From Tipula vernalis (Eukaryota; Arthropoda; Insecta; Diptera; Tipulidae), in NCBI GenBank assembly GCA_958295665.1, contig OY282560.1, forward strand, positions 146,932,091-146,996,090: DNA of 64,000 bases, written 5' to 3'. The notes beneath the pieces were generated by a model, which was not told where the DNA came from, ran no database searches, and worked only from the letters and a program-made list of their open reading frames with translations. Positions 12,633-25,180 of this stretch are shown one piece after another. Position 1 is the stretch's first letter, and each line of letters opens with the position of its first letter. A program made the position numbers and the translations under genes.

Positions 12633-13084
12633 CATGCGATGAGTCTCTCAGACTCATTTGTAATTTTAAAGAAAAATGAAAAATGTATACACCACTAAAG
12701 CTTTTTATATGTTATACTTTACTATAAAGGCCAAATAATCGTCGTCTAACATTGGTACAACATTTAGTATGGGAATTGAATGCGAAGAATTGCGAGACCT
12801 GCGTCTATTTCTATTTGATACAACCAATTTTTGTTCTAAATTTATAAGAAATATTTTGGTAATCGTCATTTATCGTTTGCTAATTGGCTTACTGTAGCAT
12901 TAAAATTACTGTTAATTTCATTTATATTTTATAAAGTATGGCAAGAGGTCATTGATTAGGTTTCGTTTTTTTTAAAAGAAAATAAGTGTCACCCAAATAA
13001 AAAAAACGACGAAATAAAATATCAGCTCGATTTTGTTCTGGAGCATGCTTTAAATTTTGAAAACCAAAAATATTTCATTCATTA

Positions 13085-13324
13085 AGCCTGTATTCCATGA
13101 GAAAAATTGACTGACAGTCAAAAAAAACGAAAAGAGAAAAATAATCTGATGCCACATATAAGAGACAAAGGCAACGTTTTTTATTTTATAGAAAAACAAT
13201 TTTGCTGTAAAATAAAAAATAAAATAATAAACGTTGTCCTTGTCTCTTATAAGTGCACACGATTGTTTTTCTCTTTTCGTTTTTTTTTTGACTGTCAGTC
13301 AATTTTTCTCATAGGATACAGGCT
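13085..13324. mobile_element. Palindromic MITE, 240 bp, TTA target duplication
   Basis: Almost the whole element is one inverted repeat: each arm is about 105-110 bp and starts AGCCTGTATYC(C)ATGAG, then AAAAATTGACTGACAGTC, a run of A, ACGAAAAGAGAAAAA and ATAAGAGACAA. The exact element limits are set by the duplicated TTA at 13082-13084 and 13325-13327. A 3-bp TTA/TWA duplication is characteristic of PIF/Harbinger elements, which suggests mobilisation by such a transposase. It has no coding capacity: the 73-codon frame through it is palindrome-derived. Confidence 0.85.
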
Positions 13325-13739
13325 TTAGGCTTTCTCGCTTGAAAAGTAAATCCTCTAGCTAGACCTTTCAATTTGTCGAAATTTACAAAAACATGTGCAA
13401 TCCTTTATTCATTTTATACTAAACCTACTCCAATGTGACATTGCAAAGACTATTGTAATGAAATACATAGCTATTCTTCTAAATTTTTAGCCGAAATTTG
13501 TCAAGTTTATATGAAATGTAATGTTGCAAGTCTTTCTCGAAATTGTTACATCCGCATATCAATAGTACAGAAATTTCATGCGTTTTTGGACTAATCAGTC
13601 TTCTGAATCGTCAAATAGCAAATATAGGCATCTATTGATTTTGTGTTCTAGTGGCTTTTTGGCATCTAATTTAAAAAAATTCGACAACAGATAGGGAAAT
13701 CACAAACGGTGAAGGTTAAGCAACTAATCTAAAACCCGA

Positions 13740-14640
13740 TAATATCCGATCTTTACCGAGAATAAAATGTATTTTGAAATATTTAATAAATTTTGTGAAT
13801 TTCTCAAAAAATTAGAATCATCAAACAAGGGAAACCTCTGAGTGCCGGTTATGTATCTCTCGTTTTTCGAGCTACGAGTTTTGAGGACTTAATTTACAAA
13901 GAGGCGTTACGTGTGCTGGAAATGTCTTATATAATCGCGTTTTGTCGTAATTTAGAAAAATTCTGTCGTATAAAAATCTACTCGTTTATACTTACATTCC
14001 GAATGTTCGGATTTGGTGGATAAACAGTTTTTTCAATAAAGTTTAATTTACCTATATTGGAATTGTCTCAATAGGGAACCTACAGATTTTCGGGTTTGAT
14101 TAACTTTAAGTTGCGTTTGATTTCCTTTAAGTTGCCTGCCGTCAACCTTATTCGAAAATCGAGAGATTTTCCGATTATTCGAGTTTACTTTGGAGTCCGA
14201 TTCAGCGTAATATTTTGTGATCTTACAGAGATGAGATTCTAAATTTAGATTTTTGGATTTATCTAGATTGTCAAATTTAAATAGCGTTGAGTGACGCATA
14301 TGACAGCAAAATTTTAAACATTACATTATTCAATATTTTCGAGATTATTCGAAGTTTTGCAAACTCTGCTTGATATTTTTTCAGATTAAACGAGGCCCTT
14401 AGTGGTTTCTAGTTTTTTCAAGATTATTAGAAAATTCTAAATTTATTCGAGTTTTCTGGGAATATTCGAAATTTATTGTGAATATCTGAGCTAAAGTATT
14501 CTATAGATGTAAGACTATTTAACCATTTCGAGATTATTTGAATGTTTCCAAATTATTCGGGTTTCCCGGTATCCCTCAAAATTTACAACGGTTTGAGCTG
14601 CGTCTTGTTACAGTATTAGTGATTTTTTCGAAATTTTCAT
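13740..14640. repeat. Degenerate array of TTCGAGATTATT-type words
   Basis: Repeated diverged words such as TTCGAGATTATT, ATTATTCGAA and TTATTCGAGTTT, spaced irregularly by about 12-40 bp, all in the same orientation. Similar arrays occur at 19380-20400, 51300-52160 and 57780-58760. I do not recognise the family. It could be the decayed arms of a foldback element or an old satellite. Confidence 0.5.
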
Positions 14641-15466
14641 AGCCAGTGTTGCAATTCCAATGTTACCTTTTGTCGAGATTATTGTTGAAGATAATTGATT
14701 TACTGAAAATTATTGGAAGTTCCCAAAAGAAAATAATTGACAGAAGCAAAGTTATTATTGGAATAAAAATTTTGAAACCAAAAAGTTTTTGACTTGCGAT
14801 TATTTAAACCAAAAGACTCAAAAAAGCTTATATATGTGCCCTAAACATTGCTACTACAAGGTTTTGGTTGAGGTTACCCAAACAACGGCATTTCCTTTTA
14901 TTTTATATTTTCACTTGAATGCTCAATTAAAATGGATTTTTCTGCATTTAAACAGCGACTACATATGCAAGTTTTACTTATGACGGGGTAGTCACACATA
15001 CAGCACATAAGGAAAGTGATGAAAAGAAGAATTCTGGTTCAAAAAGTTGATGATGAAATTGGATAAATATTCTTGCTATGCGAGTTTATTTTATATTGAA
15101 AAATTTGGATTTCTTTATGCATGCAGTGAAAGCGTTCCATACATAGACCAACCGCCATCGACCAACCTTTGCATTGAATTTTCATTCTACCAGTAATCTG
15201 TAAAAGGACTAAAATGCTGAACTTTTCAGACGCAAAGTTTACTTCCTTCATCACATATTGAGTCTAAGAGACTCATCGCATGGTTTTATGATTGTATTTT
15301 GAAAATGGGGCGGTTAAGCCTTTATTCGGTTCAAGTAAAAATTGTTAGTAGGTGATTCTAGATCTTAAATAATAATTATTAGAATACATAAAGCTCAATT
15401 TTCATAAAAAAAATTTTGCGGGTATTTTTCAGCTAATAAAATTAAAATACTTATACTGGCGGCATT

Positions 15467-15660
15467 TGTAATCCCGATAGAGAGGGGATACAAAGGGGAT
15501 TTTTTATCATATCAGATTAGATCGGTGCTAGCGCTGAACTCATTATTATTCCCGTATGGGACGACTCAAAAGGCAGTATTATATTCGGCTCCTATGGAGC
15601 TATGCAATATGCAAGTGGTTTACAGAATTGGATGAGATTATTTCCTTATACAGAACATTT
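15467..15660 (+). mobile_element. tRNA-derived SINE, old partial copy
   Basis: Diverged match to the body of the SINE at 46203-46599: AATCCCGATAG at 15471, GGGGATTTTTTATCAT at 15497 and GATCGGTG at 15518 follow the same order as in the younger copies, then a TATGCAATATGCA segment at about 15600. The promoter (box A and B) part is missing or unreadable on the left. Confidence 0.6.
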
Positions 15661-15775
15661 CACATATCGGCCACCGAATCCGTGATAACTGACACTTTTA
15701 AGATGTGCGTTAATTTTTGCTATCTTAAGTGACAGCTGAGCAGAACAAGTAGGGGTTAGCACAATTAGTATTTTT

Positions 15776-15800
15776 AGCGGTATTCCATGAGAATTTCGTG
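15776..15800 (+). repeat. Isolated MITE terminus (TATTCCATGAGAA)
   Basis: AGCGGTATTCCATGAGAATT matches the terminal words of the MITEs at 13085 and 60012 and is preceded by TTTT. No inverted partner was found within a few kilobases, so this looks like one surviving end. Confidence 0.4.
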
Positions 15801-16520
15801 TAACTTTTAGAAAACAGTGTCTATAGAAATAGCATTTTAGTTTTTGATAGGATTAATTTGTGTTTCATTTGTGTTTTTAAAGATAAATTTAGAATTTTCA
15901 CTTTTGAATAGAGGGAAACAATAAGCAATTTCGTAAAGGGCCCAACTCGTGTATTTGAACAACACCGTTTTTTCACTTAAATGTGATGGAAATATATCCC
16001 CACACCAATTTTTTTTTAAATAGGCACTTCTTTTGTTTTAATACTGCTACCAGTATCGCACTCTTAATTTAAAGCATTTTATTTAATTTTTGAGACATGC
16101 TCCTTTTCGAAATTGCATATTCAATGGTTTTTGATGTTTTGTTTGAATTTTTTTTTTAAGTTGGGAGGGAAAATTTCGCATTTATAAGTTTTTCTAAGTG
16201 ACAGATAAAATTTGACGAAGCTTCGTTGAAATTTTTAAGTTAATTTAAGTTTTACAAGTTATCGCTGGCTAATACTTAGCACACATTTTCTGTTTATCGC
16301 GTTCTTACTGAAAGATGTTACTGACTCGCTGACTCGGTTCCACCATAGCTGCAAAATTGTTGGTAATGCTTCGAGCACCAAAAACATATTGCGTAAAAAC
16401 AATCAAACAAGCAAACAAATCCTAGCTTGGAATTACTTATTTTAATATTACATAAAATATTTATTATACAAATTAAAATGTCTAACATGAGACCACTATG
16501 CCGCGGCAAAGAGTAATTTG

Positions 16521-16562
16521 GATTACAGTTATCTAAAACAGAAGTTTTAGATAACTGTAATC
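16521..16562. repeat. Perfect 19-bp hairpin
   Basis: Stem 16521-16539 (GATTACAGTTATCTAAAAC) and its exact complement at 16544-16562 enclose the loop AGAA. It lies in AT-rich DNA with no coding motif. It could be a tiny MITE remnant. A structured transcript is possible but unsupported. Confidence 0.8.
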
Positions 16563-19370
16563 ACAGTTATTTTAAATAAGAAAAACATAAATTATTAGTT
16601 ATTTACTTATTAAGAGCGAAAAGTAGCACTTGCCACATTCAAGTTTACTGATTCGTTCCAGAGAGACATGTTTTTGTTCAAATTAGATTAAAACTTTTAC
16701 TGCCGGCATTGCATTTATGCAATGCTTTTGGACTATCGCTAAACCGCCGCGCCGCCCTATTTTTACAATTTGTTATATGTTAAGCCAATTGCTTTCAAAA
16801 GTTTTGTAATTTTAGCAAAAGAAGACTCCAATTTGTAATAAAATATGTTTCCAAATTTTTTTTCCCAGCACTGTATACCCAATTAGGTTAGTTCTAAAGT
16901 TCTAAATAATGATGTACTATTTACTAAATGAACAAGTGAATTCATTTATTTGTGTATCAATTATATGTTACTTACCATAAATATCAGCAGATTTAATAAG
17001 GGTTGGGTACCGTTATCTAAAATAAAATAATCCCAAGGATCAAAAAATTAAGTTTTTTAAATATAACAAATTTTTGAAATATTATTTTAATTCGTTTTAT
17101 ACCTTAGAGGATAGGGTTGCCGTTACAAACCCCCGCTTTCATCATTTTTTAAAATTCTAACATTCTAGAAATTGGAACATTTTTTAAAAATTTGTGTTTT
17201 TTAATAATTACTCAGATACAAAAATAAAAACTCCCCAAAGACGCTTAGCACTTCAGTGGTGCGATTCCGGTTCGGTGATAAAATGAATTGATAAATTTGA
17301 TTCGGTGTAAACAAAGCAAATAACAGAATTCATTGTTTTTCATATTAGATCTACTTTGAAATTTGATTTTTTAAATTTTATCAAGAAGTAAAGCAAAGGC
17401 AAAATAATTATTCTTTATGCTAGGTTTACAACGATACACGATACTGCAAGTATTTTACACTATAAGCAACACTAGCTATATTTATACCACTCAATAGTTT
17501 TTTCTAATATATTGTACCAAAAACGATACATATAGATGCATGCAAAGCATCTGTAAAAAAGTTGATAAAATCTTAAAAGAGTTGTTTATACTGATACCTA
17601 TTTGTTGTGCTAGTGCGTATGTGCACACGCAGAATGTTCTCTTTGCTTTTCTCAATACAAACATTGTGAATGATTTTGAATAGTTTGCGAGAAATGAATG
17701 ATGACGTATGAAAATTTTTATGAAGGTTGACCCCAAGGATGGTTTTTACCTTGGGTATTTACATCTTAGCTCTATCAAAACCCACCTGGACATTGGGCTA
17801 GTGCCCGAAAGTAAACAGAATCTGGGTAATAAAACCTTTCGTGTAAACCCGTCTTAACTATGTAGGCGTAAATTTTAGCTAATCATATTTTTTTGTTGTA
17901 TGGCCATTCGATTTGTAATGGACATTAAATTTGATCTAAATTAGTTTATCCGATATCTTGGAATTTTTTATTCAAATAAATTGTAATATTAAAAATTTGC
18001 AAATTCCGAAAAAAGGATCTCGGTTTTTTGTAAAAAGAGGCTTAACGTGGTTATCAGAATATATTCAACTGATTCATTTTACGTAACCAAAGAGAATTAT
18101 TTTTGGAATTTCTTTCCACTTTACGACAATTTAACATTGATGAGAGACATTGAGATTTTTTCAAACAAAAACCGCGTACGCGAATAAATTTAACTTTAAT
18201 TCTCCCGAAGAATTCTTAAATACTTTATATCGTACTCACTTTTTAAATTTCCTAGAGTAGATTTTCCGTTGATTTTGAATTGACAGTTGCCAAATTACAT
18301 AAATTGTTTAGATTCTAAAAAGTAACTGAGAGATTTAACGTGAAACATCCAAATGGGTTAAAATTTAAAATCTTAAAAATAAACGTACATACATACGTAT
18401 GTATATATGGTACATATATCTAAATGAAAACACATATTTGGTACATGACCTTTCATAAGACCTAATCTATTGATAAACTAATTGGATATATTCTACATAT
18501 TTCAGTAATCATTCTTGTATATACGTACATATTTTATCATCGGCGACAAACGTTATCATCGACAAAAACTAGTCTGATAAATTTACTGAAACAGTCAGTC
18601 ATATTAAATACTTATATGTGATGCCACAAACAAACCATTTAAAACAACTGGATATTTACCATCACAAGGGATTATTTTTAACTACATACAAATGTGCCGA
18701 ATTATGTTGGAACGTAATTCATGACAGGAGAAATTCCGCCTTTTAGCATACGGTTTTGGGTGGATGTCGTTGTGGCAATTTCTCGCCTCATTCTCATTGT
18801 GAAATGGATCTTATCGAATCCCGAATTCTGGGAACTGGTGCAAGTATGCGTAAAACTAAGCAACAAAATATGCGTTCAATAACTTGTTAGTTTAGAGTAG
18901 TTTACAGAAAGCCCTAAACTCATTAGTTAGTAATTGTAGATTTTTAGACGGTAAATTGCGCCCGCCACCATATTTGCCGATATTTTCGATCGGCTTCGTT
19001 AGTGAGTAGTAAACTAAACTCGACATAGTACAAAATAATCGAGTTTAGTTTTTTCTTGCACTGAGTTTAAATTTCTTGGTTTATTGACAACGAGATTATA
19101 GACTTTTTAAGTGCTTTACCTACCAGACGCCTCGACTGTTAGCTTTGTGTTCCGTTAGTGTGTTCTGTTGATGCCAAAGCGGTGCTCTGTTGATGTTGGA
19201 ATCTCTAATACTTTCTATAAAAAAATGAAAATGTAAATATTGGAATGAATTTGTTTGTAGCGTTTCTCACCCAATTGCAACATATTAAGGTATAGTACAA
19301 AGCGAAGTATTTTGTTAACATAACTGGTATTAAATTTACTGTATTAAATTTACCGAAGGATCTAGCTCTA
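16563..19370. other. AT-rich region, nothing recognised
   Basis: No protein motif seen on either strand. Small local features only: a GTA/CAT-rich simple stretch at 18385-18420 and a 13-bp hairpin at 19011-19051. The minus frame at 17491-17736 has no recognisable domain. Confidence 0.4.
19011..19051. repeat. 13-bp hairpin
   Basis: AAACTAAACTCGA (19011-19023) and TCGAGTTTAGTTT (19039-19051) form a perfect stem with a 15-nt loop. Confidence 0.75.
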
Positions 19371-19379
19371 ATGGTGGTT

Positions 19380-21300
19380 ACAAATTCCGAATATTATGTC
19401 ACATTTTTGAGATTCTTTCAAAACTACTAAGATTTTTCAGACTATTCGAAGCTTTTATATTTTTTCGAGATTCTAGAGAATTTTAAAGCGTTGGGATGTT
19501 TCTATATGATGCTACATTTTATTCTTTATAAGAGCTTTTAATATTACTGGTTCGGTTAATATTTCGAATTATTTTTAGAATGTTTAAAATTGATCAAAAT
19601 ATGTATTTCGTTCACTTATAAAATTACAGAGCTTTCTCGAGATTTTTCCGATTATTAAGGGTTAATAGAAAGGGCTTAATTAAACTGTTAAATTAACCAG
19701 AGTACAGCAACGTGAACCTGATTTATATCCACTTATTTACAAATATTTATACGCTATCTACATGATCATGTTACAGATCATCTTGCAATTCAACAAGAAG
19801 CGGCAACTCAGTACTAATAAATAATCAAGTAAAGTCGAACAATTTTCAATAAAATGAAACAATCCCAAATACTCTAGAAAATTAGCAATAATCTCGAACC
19901 ACTTTAACAATTTTGAATAATTAGGGATTCCAAGGACCCCAATGCTGTTGATATAGGTAATATCTGGATCAAAATTTAACTTTACTTTAAATAAGTCAAA
20001 GCAATGCAAATCTCAGAAAGCTCAAAAACAAAAGTCTCAACATGGATATAGACTGCAAAAATCTCAGCAAGTTTGTATAGTCTAAGAAATGTTGAAGAAT
20101 CATAGGGGCAATGTTAAATACGAATAATTGCCATTACCAAGCAATTAAACGCTTTTCTAATTCAAATATCTGGAGTTTGGCTAATGTCGTCTCTGTCAAA
20201 TTAATTAAATTACCTAGTGTGTTTCCTAATGCGGCTTAAACCTTCAAGCTACATAACTCGAATAACATTGAAAATTTCGAAAGTTTTACGTATGCAATAC
20301 TCAACGCCAATCAATTCTCCAATACGCCTAAAAATCACGGAAAATCTCATGAGATATCGAAAATCCCGATTTGTCACTAATTTTGAAACGTCATGCAAGT
20401 GGCAAGGCGACGCAATGTGGGCGAAAAATGTCTTTTTGTCGACAAAAATCTTTCTCCGCTTCAATTTCTAAGAAACGCTAACCTACAGCACATCGCTGAA
20501 GCTGTCCCGTTAACCTATAACCTAACATCAAAAAGACAAAGGATTACTGTATGGAAATTATTAATGATAGAAATGTAAATAAAAACATAGATTTTTGTTC
20601 TTTATTTCAACGATCTTGAGGCTTCTAAAAGCCAAAACTATATTTTAGTACTGTTTAAGGCGTAAGTATAATTTTCGACGTACTTTAGTGTGCTAAATCC
20701 GAATCTAATGACATAATTTCTGCATCACTTAAGGATTTCGAGAAATACTAACAAAAATGTGCAACTATTCCCAAATGAATTTAAAAAACTACAGAATTAA
20801 ATTTATCATAAGCAGTTCACAAATTAGAGGACAAACATGAATTTAGGTGAGTCTCTTCTTGTCATTATGTTTCCGCATTTGAAAGATTGCTTATATTTGT
20901 ATCTCGAATAGATCTTTGAAATAAAGAATAAAGGTTAGGTTATAGGTTAATGTACAAGTTGGGGTGACGGTTTATAACCTACCCTTTAAAAACGTGATTT
21001 AAAATCACTAACACAAAAATTATTCAGATCCCTTAAAAATTGAAGTGGTGGAAGATTTTTGTACACAAAAAGTCATTTTTTGCCCACTGCGCGTCGACGC
21101 AAATTTCGGGTAAAAAATTTGCATATTCTCGAAATTCTTGAATAAAGTTTTAATCCTGGAAATTTTTGAGAAGTTTCGATGCTAAGTAGAGCTTTGTCGA
21201 TTAATTGCTTTGGCCAAATTTCGGTCCAAAATTTTTTTGCAACCGATTAAGCAAATTTTATTCATGTTAAAATTTTATTTTAATTAAATTTTTTTTGTAC
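19380..21300. repeat. Foldback-like repeat with TTCGAG-type arms
   Basis: An inverted repeat is centred near 20.7 kb. The segment 20396-20462 (with GGCAAGGCGACGCA, GGGCGAAAAATG and GACAAAAATCTTTC) reappears inverted at about 21039-21105, and AACCTATAACCTAAC at 20511-20525 reappears inverted at about 20935-20950. The outer flanks are arrays of diverged AATCTCGAA / TTCTCGAA words, in opposite orientation on the two sides. The overlapping open frames on both strands at 20217-20578 are produced by this repeat. No transposase is present. Confidence 0.55.
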
Positions 21301-21688
21301 TAAAATGTAATTTTAACAAAATAAAGTTCGTTTTTGTACTAAATTTCCCATTTCCCCCTACTTTTTCATAGAAAAGAGACTGAAATAGTTCGCGAATCAA
21401 TTTCCAGTTCGCAATGTCAAATTATAGTCGAACTAGTTTACACATGTTTCGAGAAAATAATTTTTCAATTTATCCATTATTAGTCTTCGGTTATTCGAAC
21501 AAGTTTAATCGACCACCCATCGATACTAACGCTAAGCATTTTAAAAGCCAAAAAATATTTTTCTCGAAAATATAACTGGGAAATCTCGGATAATTTCATT
21601 TTTTTTTGTATGTTTAAAAAAAACAAAATGGAATTTTGGTTTTTCAAAAATTTTATTGTTTTCACTATTTTATATAAAAAAATTTTTT

Positions 21689-22265
21689 AAGTTGATTTTT
21701 CGGCATTTTTGATAGACAAATATATTAATTGTTCATGGCAATCCCAATATTTTCGATTTGGTAAATCAGAAAAATATAGAGGCCAATCGCTCCATGATCT
21801 GCCATGAACAATTAATATATTTGTCTATAAAAAATGCTGAAAAATCAACTTATTACAGACAGACAAATTAAATTCTTAACAAATATACGTGTGGGCATAA
21901 TACACACACAAATGAGATTTCTCCATGGGTTTTTATATTTGATGTAGTTGAATAATAATTCGCTATGTCAGTACGTTCTGGCCAGATACTTAATGTATGT
22001 GGTTAGAGGGGAAATTTTTGTAGTTTGGTCGTAGCTGCCTGATGAGTAGACCATACTTTTCAGTACGAAACCAAACTACCAACAGAATTCATGGAGGGTT
22101 CTCATTTTTGCAGAGTTGTACATTGGTATAACTCTGGGCCTTCAGCTAAAATTACGGGGAGGAGGGAAGATATTTCTACTTTTTTTCAGTAGATATATTA
22201 TGAGCGATTGGCCTCTATATTTTTCTAATTTACCAATGCCAATAATAAATGCCAATGCCAATAAC
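21689..22265. repeat. Composite inverted-repeat element, copy 1
   Basis: An inverted pair, 21689-21740 (AAGTTGATTTTTCGGCATTT then GACAAATATATTAATTGTTC) and 21791-21845, brackets a short piece with TTTGGTAAATCAGAAAAATA and GAGGCCAATCGCT. That piece returns inverted at about 22203-22239. Between them, 22008-22140 contains TTTTTGTAGTTTGGTCGTAGC and TTTTCAGTACGAAACCAAACT, shared with the copy at 29146-29640. Non-coding, probably a MITE-like element with nested inverted repeats. Confidence 0.65.
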
Positions 22266-22290
22266 CAATGCCAATGCCAATAATAAATTT
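22233..22290. repeat. CCAATG / AATGCC short tandem repeat
   Basis: About 58 bp built from CCAATGCCAATAATAAATG-like units, at the edge of the composite inverted-repeat element. Confidence 0.8.
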
Positions 22291-22651
22291 TTAATTATCG
22301 TTAAATTTATTTAGTTCTAGCGGTTGCAAATATGTAGGAATGTAATTTTACCGCCATTTTAATTAAAGTAATTTTTTTAAAATTATTTTTTGCATGCTTC
22401 ATTTTTTTCATTGTTTAGCTGCTCTCACATTTGAAATCTCACCAGAAAATTACAGCTTATGCTTGTGTCTTTTTATTAAATTATCACTTTAAAATTCTTT
22501 GTACAAACGTTTAAAAAAATATAGCAGAAATATTTATGTCAAATGCTAAGCTTTCTATTAGTTTTTGAAAAAGTTTTAGGAGCACTTATAAAATATTTTT
22601 GTAAATACATACAATGCTATTTATTTTTTTAAATTTTTTATTTTATTTCAG

Positions 22652-23099
22652 AATTTGATAGTAGTATCACTGTTTTAATTATTCTGTCGAGACTGTGCCG
22701 AGCCTATGGGAAAAAAACAAATCCATCGATTTATCAATTTTTTATTTTTGAAAAGGTGAGTTTTATACCGAATCTAATTGTCTTCCAAATATTAATAAAA
22801 TATGATTTTTACAGACCGAAACACTATCAGAACATCTGCACTTAATTTTTCGTGGACCATCCCGAAAAATTATTACTTCAGGGAGCATCAAGATAGACGG
22901 AAAGGAGTTGCCACTAACAAATAATTTATCCTCGATAGAATACTTTATGTCATTATTCAAGGCATACTTCGTTTTCAATTGGAAATACCCCGAGAACTTG
23001 CATTCTTTCTTTTTATTTGTTCAGGAAGGAATTTTAAAAATGGGGCATTCAACTTTAAACCCCAGATTAAAAGAATTAAAAAATATTTTAAATAACTAA
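22652..23099 (+). CDS. 3' end of a spliced gene of unknown function (two exons)
   Basis: Two exons read in one frame through a canonical intron. Exon 22652-22755 follows an acceptor (TTTTATTTCAG) and encodes FDSSITVLIILSRLCRAYGK and a further 14 residues ending FEK. The donor is AAAAG|GTGAGT. The 59-nt intron 22756-22814 ends TTTTTACAG. Exon 22815-23099 gives 94 codons (TETLSEHLHLIFRG... to ...LKNILNN) and a stop at 23097-23099. Both exons are free of stops and the junction is in phase 0, unusual among the broken frames around it. The residues are mixed hydrophobic and charged, without signal peptide or zinc finger. The upstream exon or exons were not found within 350 bp. The arrangement resembles C-terminal regions of element-encoded proteins seen in arthropod genomes, but I cannot name the family. 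It could be a host gene, a domesticated element or a spliced transposon ORF. Confidence 0.55.
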
Positions 23100-25180
23100 A
23101 ATGTTCCTTTAATTATGGGCATTACTAATCTTAAGTTGTATTTATTCAAACAGGATTTGACTTCTTTAATTTCTTGCTTTATTTTGTTGAATTTTTGTAT
23201 ACCTACGAGTACGTATAAAATTAATATGTATCTATGTAAATTAAAACAATGTGTCCAAACCTTTAAAGACCATAAATTGTATATCAGATATTTACGACTT
23301 ATACATGCCCTCATAATTATATGTCATATACTCACGTTACTTGTCATGATAGAGTATTTTACAAAAATTAGACCAGGAACTTTTAGAAAAACTATTGCAA
23401 TTAAATTTAAATTATCACCAAACAAATGCGAAACTAGAATCCTTTGCTTGTTTTACTCAATTAATAGAATTACCAGATATTGAATGAATGTTTTACAACC
23501 GGAATTACTTATTTTAAGAAACCCGTTCCAGCTCCCGTTCCATAAAAGAATAATCAATCAAAAGTGAGTTTATTTGTTCATTGGGTGTAAAAAAATGTCC
23601 TTAAATAGTAATTTCAATGTGTACAAATCATTAACATATGATGCAACTCGACATCAAAATTCGAGAATTTTGATTAATCTCGAATAAACCCCATGCTAAG
23701 GCAATTTTAAAATACGAAATACAACTTTATTTCGTCATGTCGGTATAATATAATATTTCGTCATGTGAAAACTATAGTGTCCTATATGTCATTTGGAAAA
23801 TTTTCGAGAAATCCATTTAAATCAAATTTTTATGTTTGATGAAAATCGGAAATAAATTTTTCGCCAAAAAGTGAAAAATGGATATATCACCCGTTTATGC
23901 AATAGGATAACTCGACAATAAAACTTAAAGTTGTAAAATTAAAGTGTACTAGGCTGGAAATTTGCTCAAATTTTTTATGTGAAATTAACTTTTCACAAAA
24001 TTTAATTAATAACTCAGTATAAATAGTACTGTTCGTTAAAAATCGGATAGTATCGGATCGATTAACCGAAAAGTTTTCTTTAATAGATTAACCTTAACCA
24101 GTTTTTACTAATCTACTATGACCTTCGATGCAAAATATTTGCTAGTTTTCAAATAATTTGTTTGTGTAGGTTTTGTAGTAGAGCGAAATATTTGTTGATT
24201 TTGAAGAAAATCGCAATTTTCTCAACTTAAGAATTTCTAGATAAGTTAAAATTGCTAAAAAAAAAAAAATAATTGGATTTTATGCATTCATGAAAAATTA
24301 GGTCAGCAGCCGCAATCACATATTTTGTTTTCAGAAGATCCGGCATTCCTAATTATAACAAAAGCGATGATGTTTATGTGTCATCTGGTAAGAATATCTG
24401 GACTATTTTGAAAAATTGAGAATGACGAAATATAGGTACCGGCGAAATGCTGGGTTTTCAGAAATAAACAATTAAACAAATTAATTATTTAATTAAGAAA
24501 TTAATGTTGCATTTTAAATCAATTTTAAGGCATCTTTCATATTCCAACTGCTTTTTTTAAAGCTGCTTTTTTCTTTTTGTATCACTTGGTATTTTGTGTG
24601 GATAATTACGATTTTCTATTAATTGATTAAAATGCAAAGGAAATTCTATTATCGCAAATTTTTTTTGGAGTGAATATGTAGTATTTTTCATGCAGCACAG
24701 CTTAAACACGTTGCAATCTAAAAAAACACTTATAACTCAAATTTGTTTGCGTGATTATTTGGGCTATAAAACCCACATGTGCAACCACATTATAAAGAAA
24801 TTGATTACATTTTGCACTACCATTTTGTTCTATTATTCACACATGGGGCTCAAAGTTATTATACTTATTAAAAACCATGTGTACTCAATAACCTGTGTAG
24901 GTGGAACGTCCAAAACGCAAAAAACTCCAAAGTCATGTAAAGTAAATATCGATGTATTAATGGCACTCAATTTGTTCGCAAGATGTTTATAAATTAAATA
25001 AATTACACTAATTAATATTAAATTATATCTTTTTTGTATGCATTTAAATATCTTTATATAGAAAAGTATTTAATAAAGATTTTGGTGACATGAAACACCG
25101 TGTCTTATGTCTGTATATATTTTAACCATAAAAAACACGCAGACTTAAATCGAATGATATCTATTCGATATAATAATATA
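23100..25180. other. AT-rich region after the exon pair
   Basis: The 122-codon plus frame 23115-23483 begins just after the stop at 23099 but has no motif and a composition typical of translated AT-rich DNA. The rest shows only short frames. TTTCGTCATGT occurs twice at about 23731 and 23758. Confidence 0.4.

Larger units (their letters stand above)
12633..15282. repeat. Region bounded by a 24-bp inverted repeat
   Basis: CATGCGATGAGTCTCTCAGA (12633-12652, continuing to 12656) is repeated in inverted orientation at 15259-15282, with 23 of 24 positions identical. The pair could be the ends of a 2.65-kb non-autonomous DNA element. Flanking bases do not form a convincing target duplication. The interior holds the MITE at 13085 and the TTCGAG array at 13740. 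Confidence 0.45.

Noticed and set aside
16521..16562. microRNA precursor
   Set aside because: The stem is only 19 bp with a 4-nt loop, too short for an insect pre-miRNA, and there is no other support.
20217..20578. Overlapping open frames on both strands
   Set aside because: They fall on an arm of an inverted repeat inside a degenerate array, which readily gives mirrored open frames.
23115..23483. 122-codon plus-strand open frame just after the spliced exon pair
   Set aside because: No motif, composition typical of translated AT-rich DNA, and it begins after a stop codon of the exon pair without its own visible signals.
24690..24992. 100-codon plus-strand frame
   Set aside because: No motif, no splice or start context, low-complexity AT-rich surroundings.
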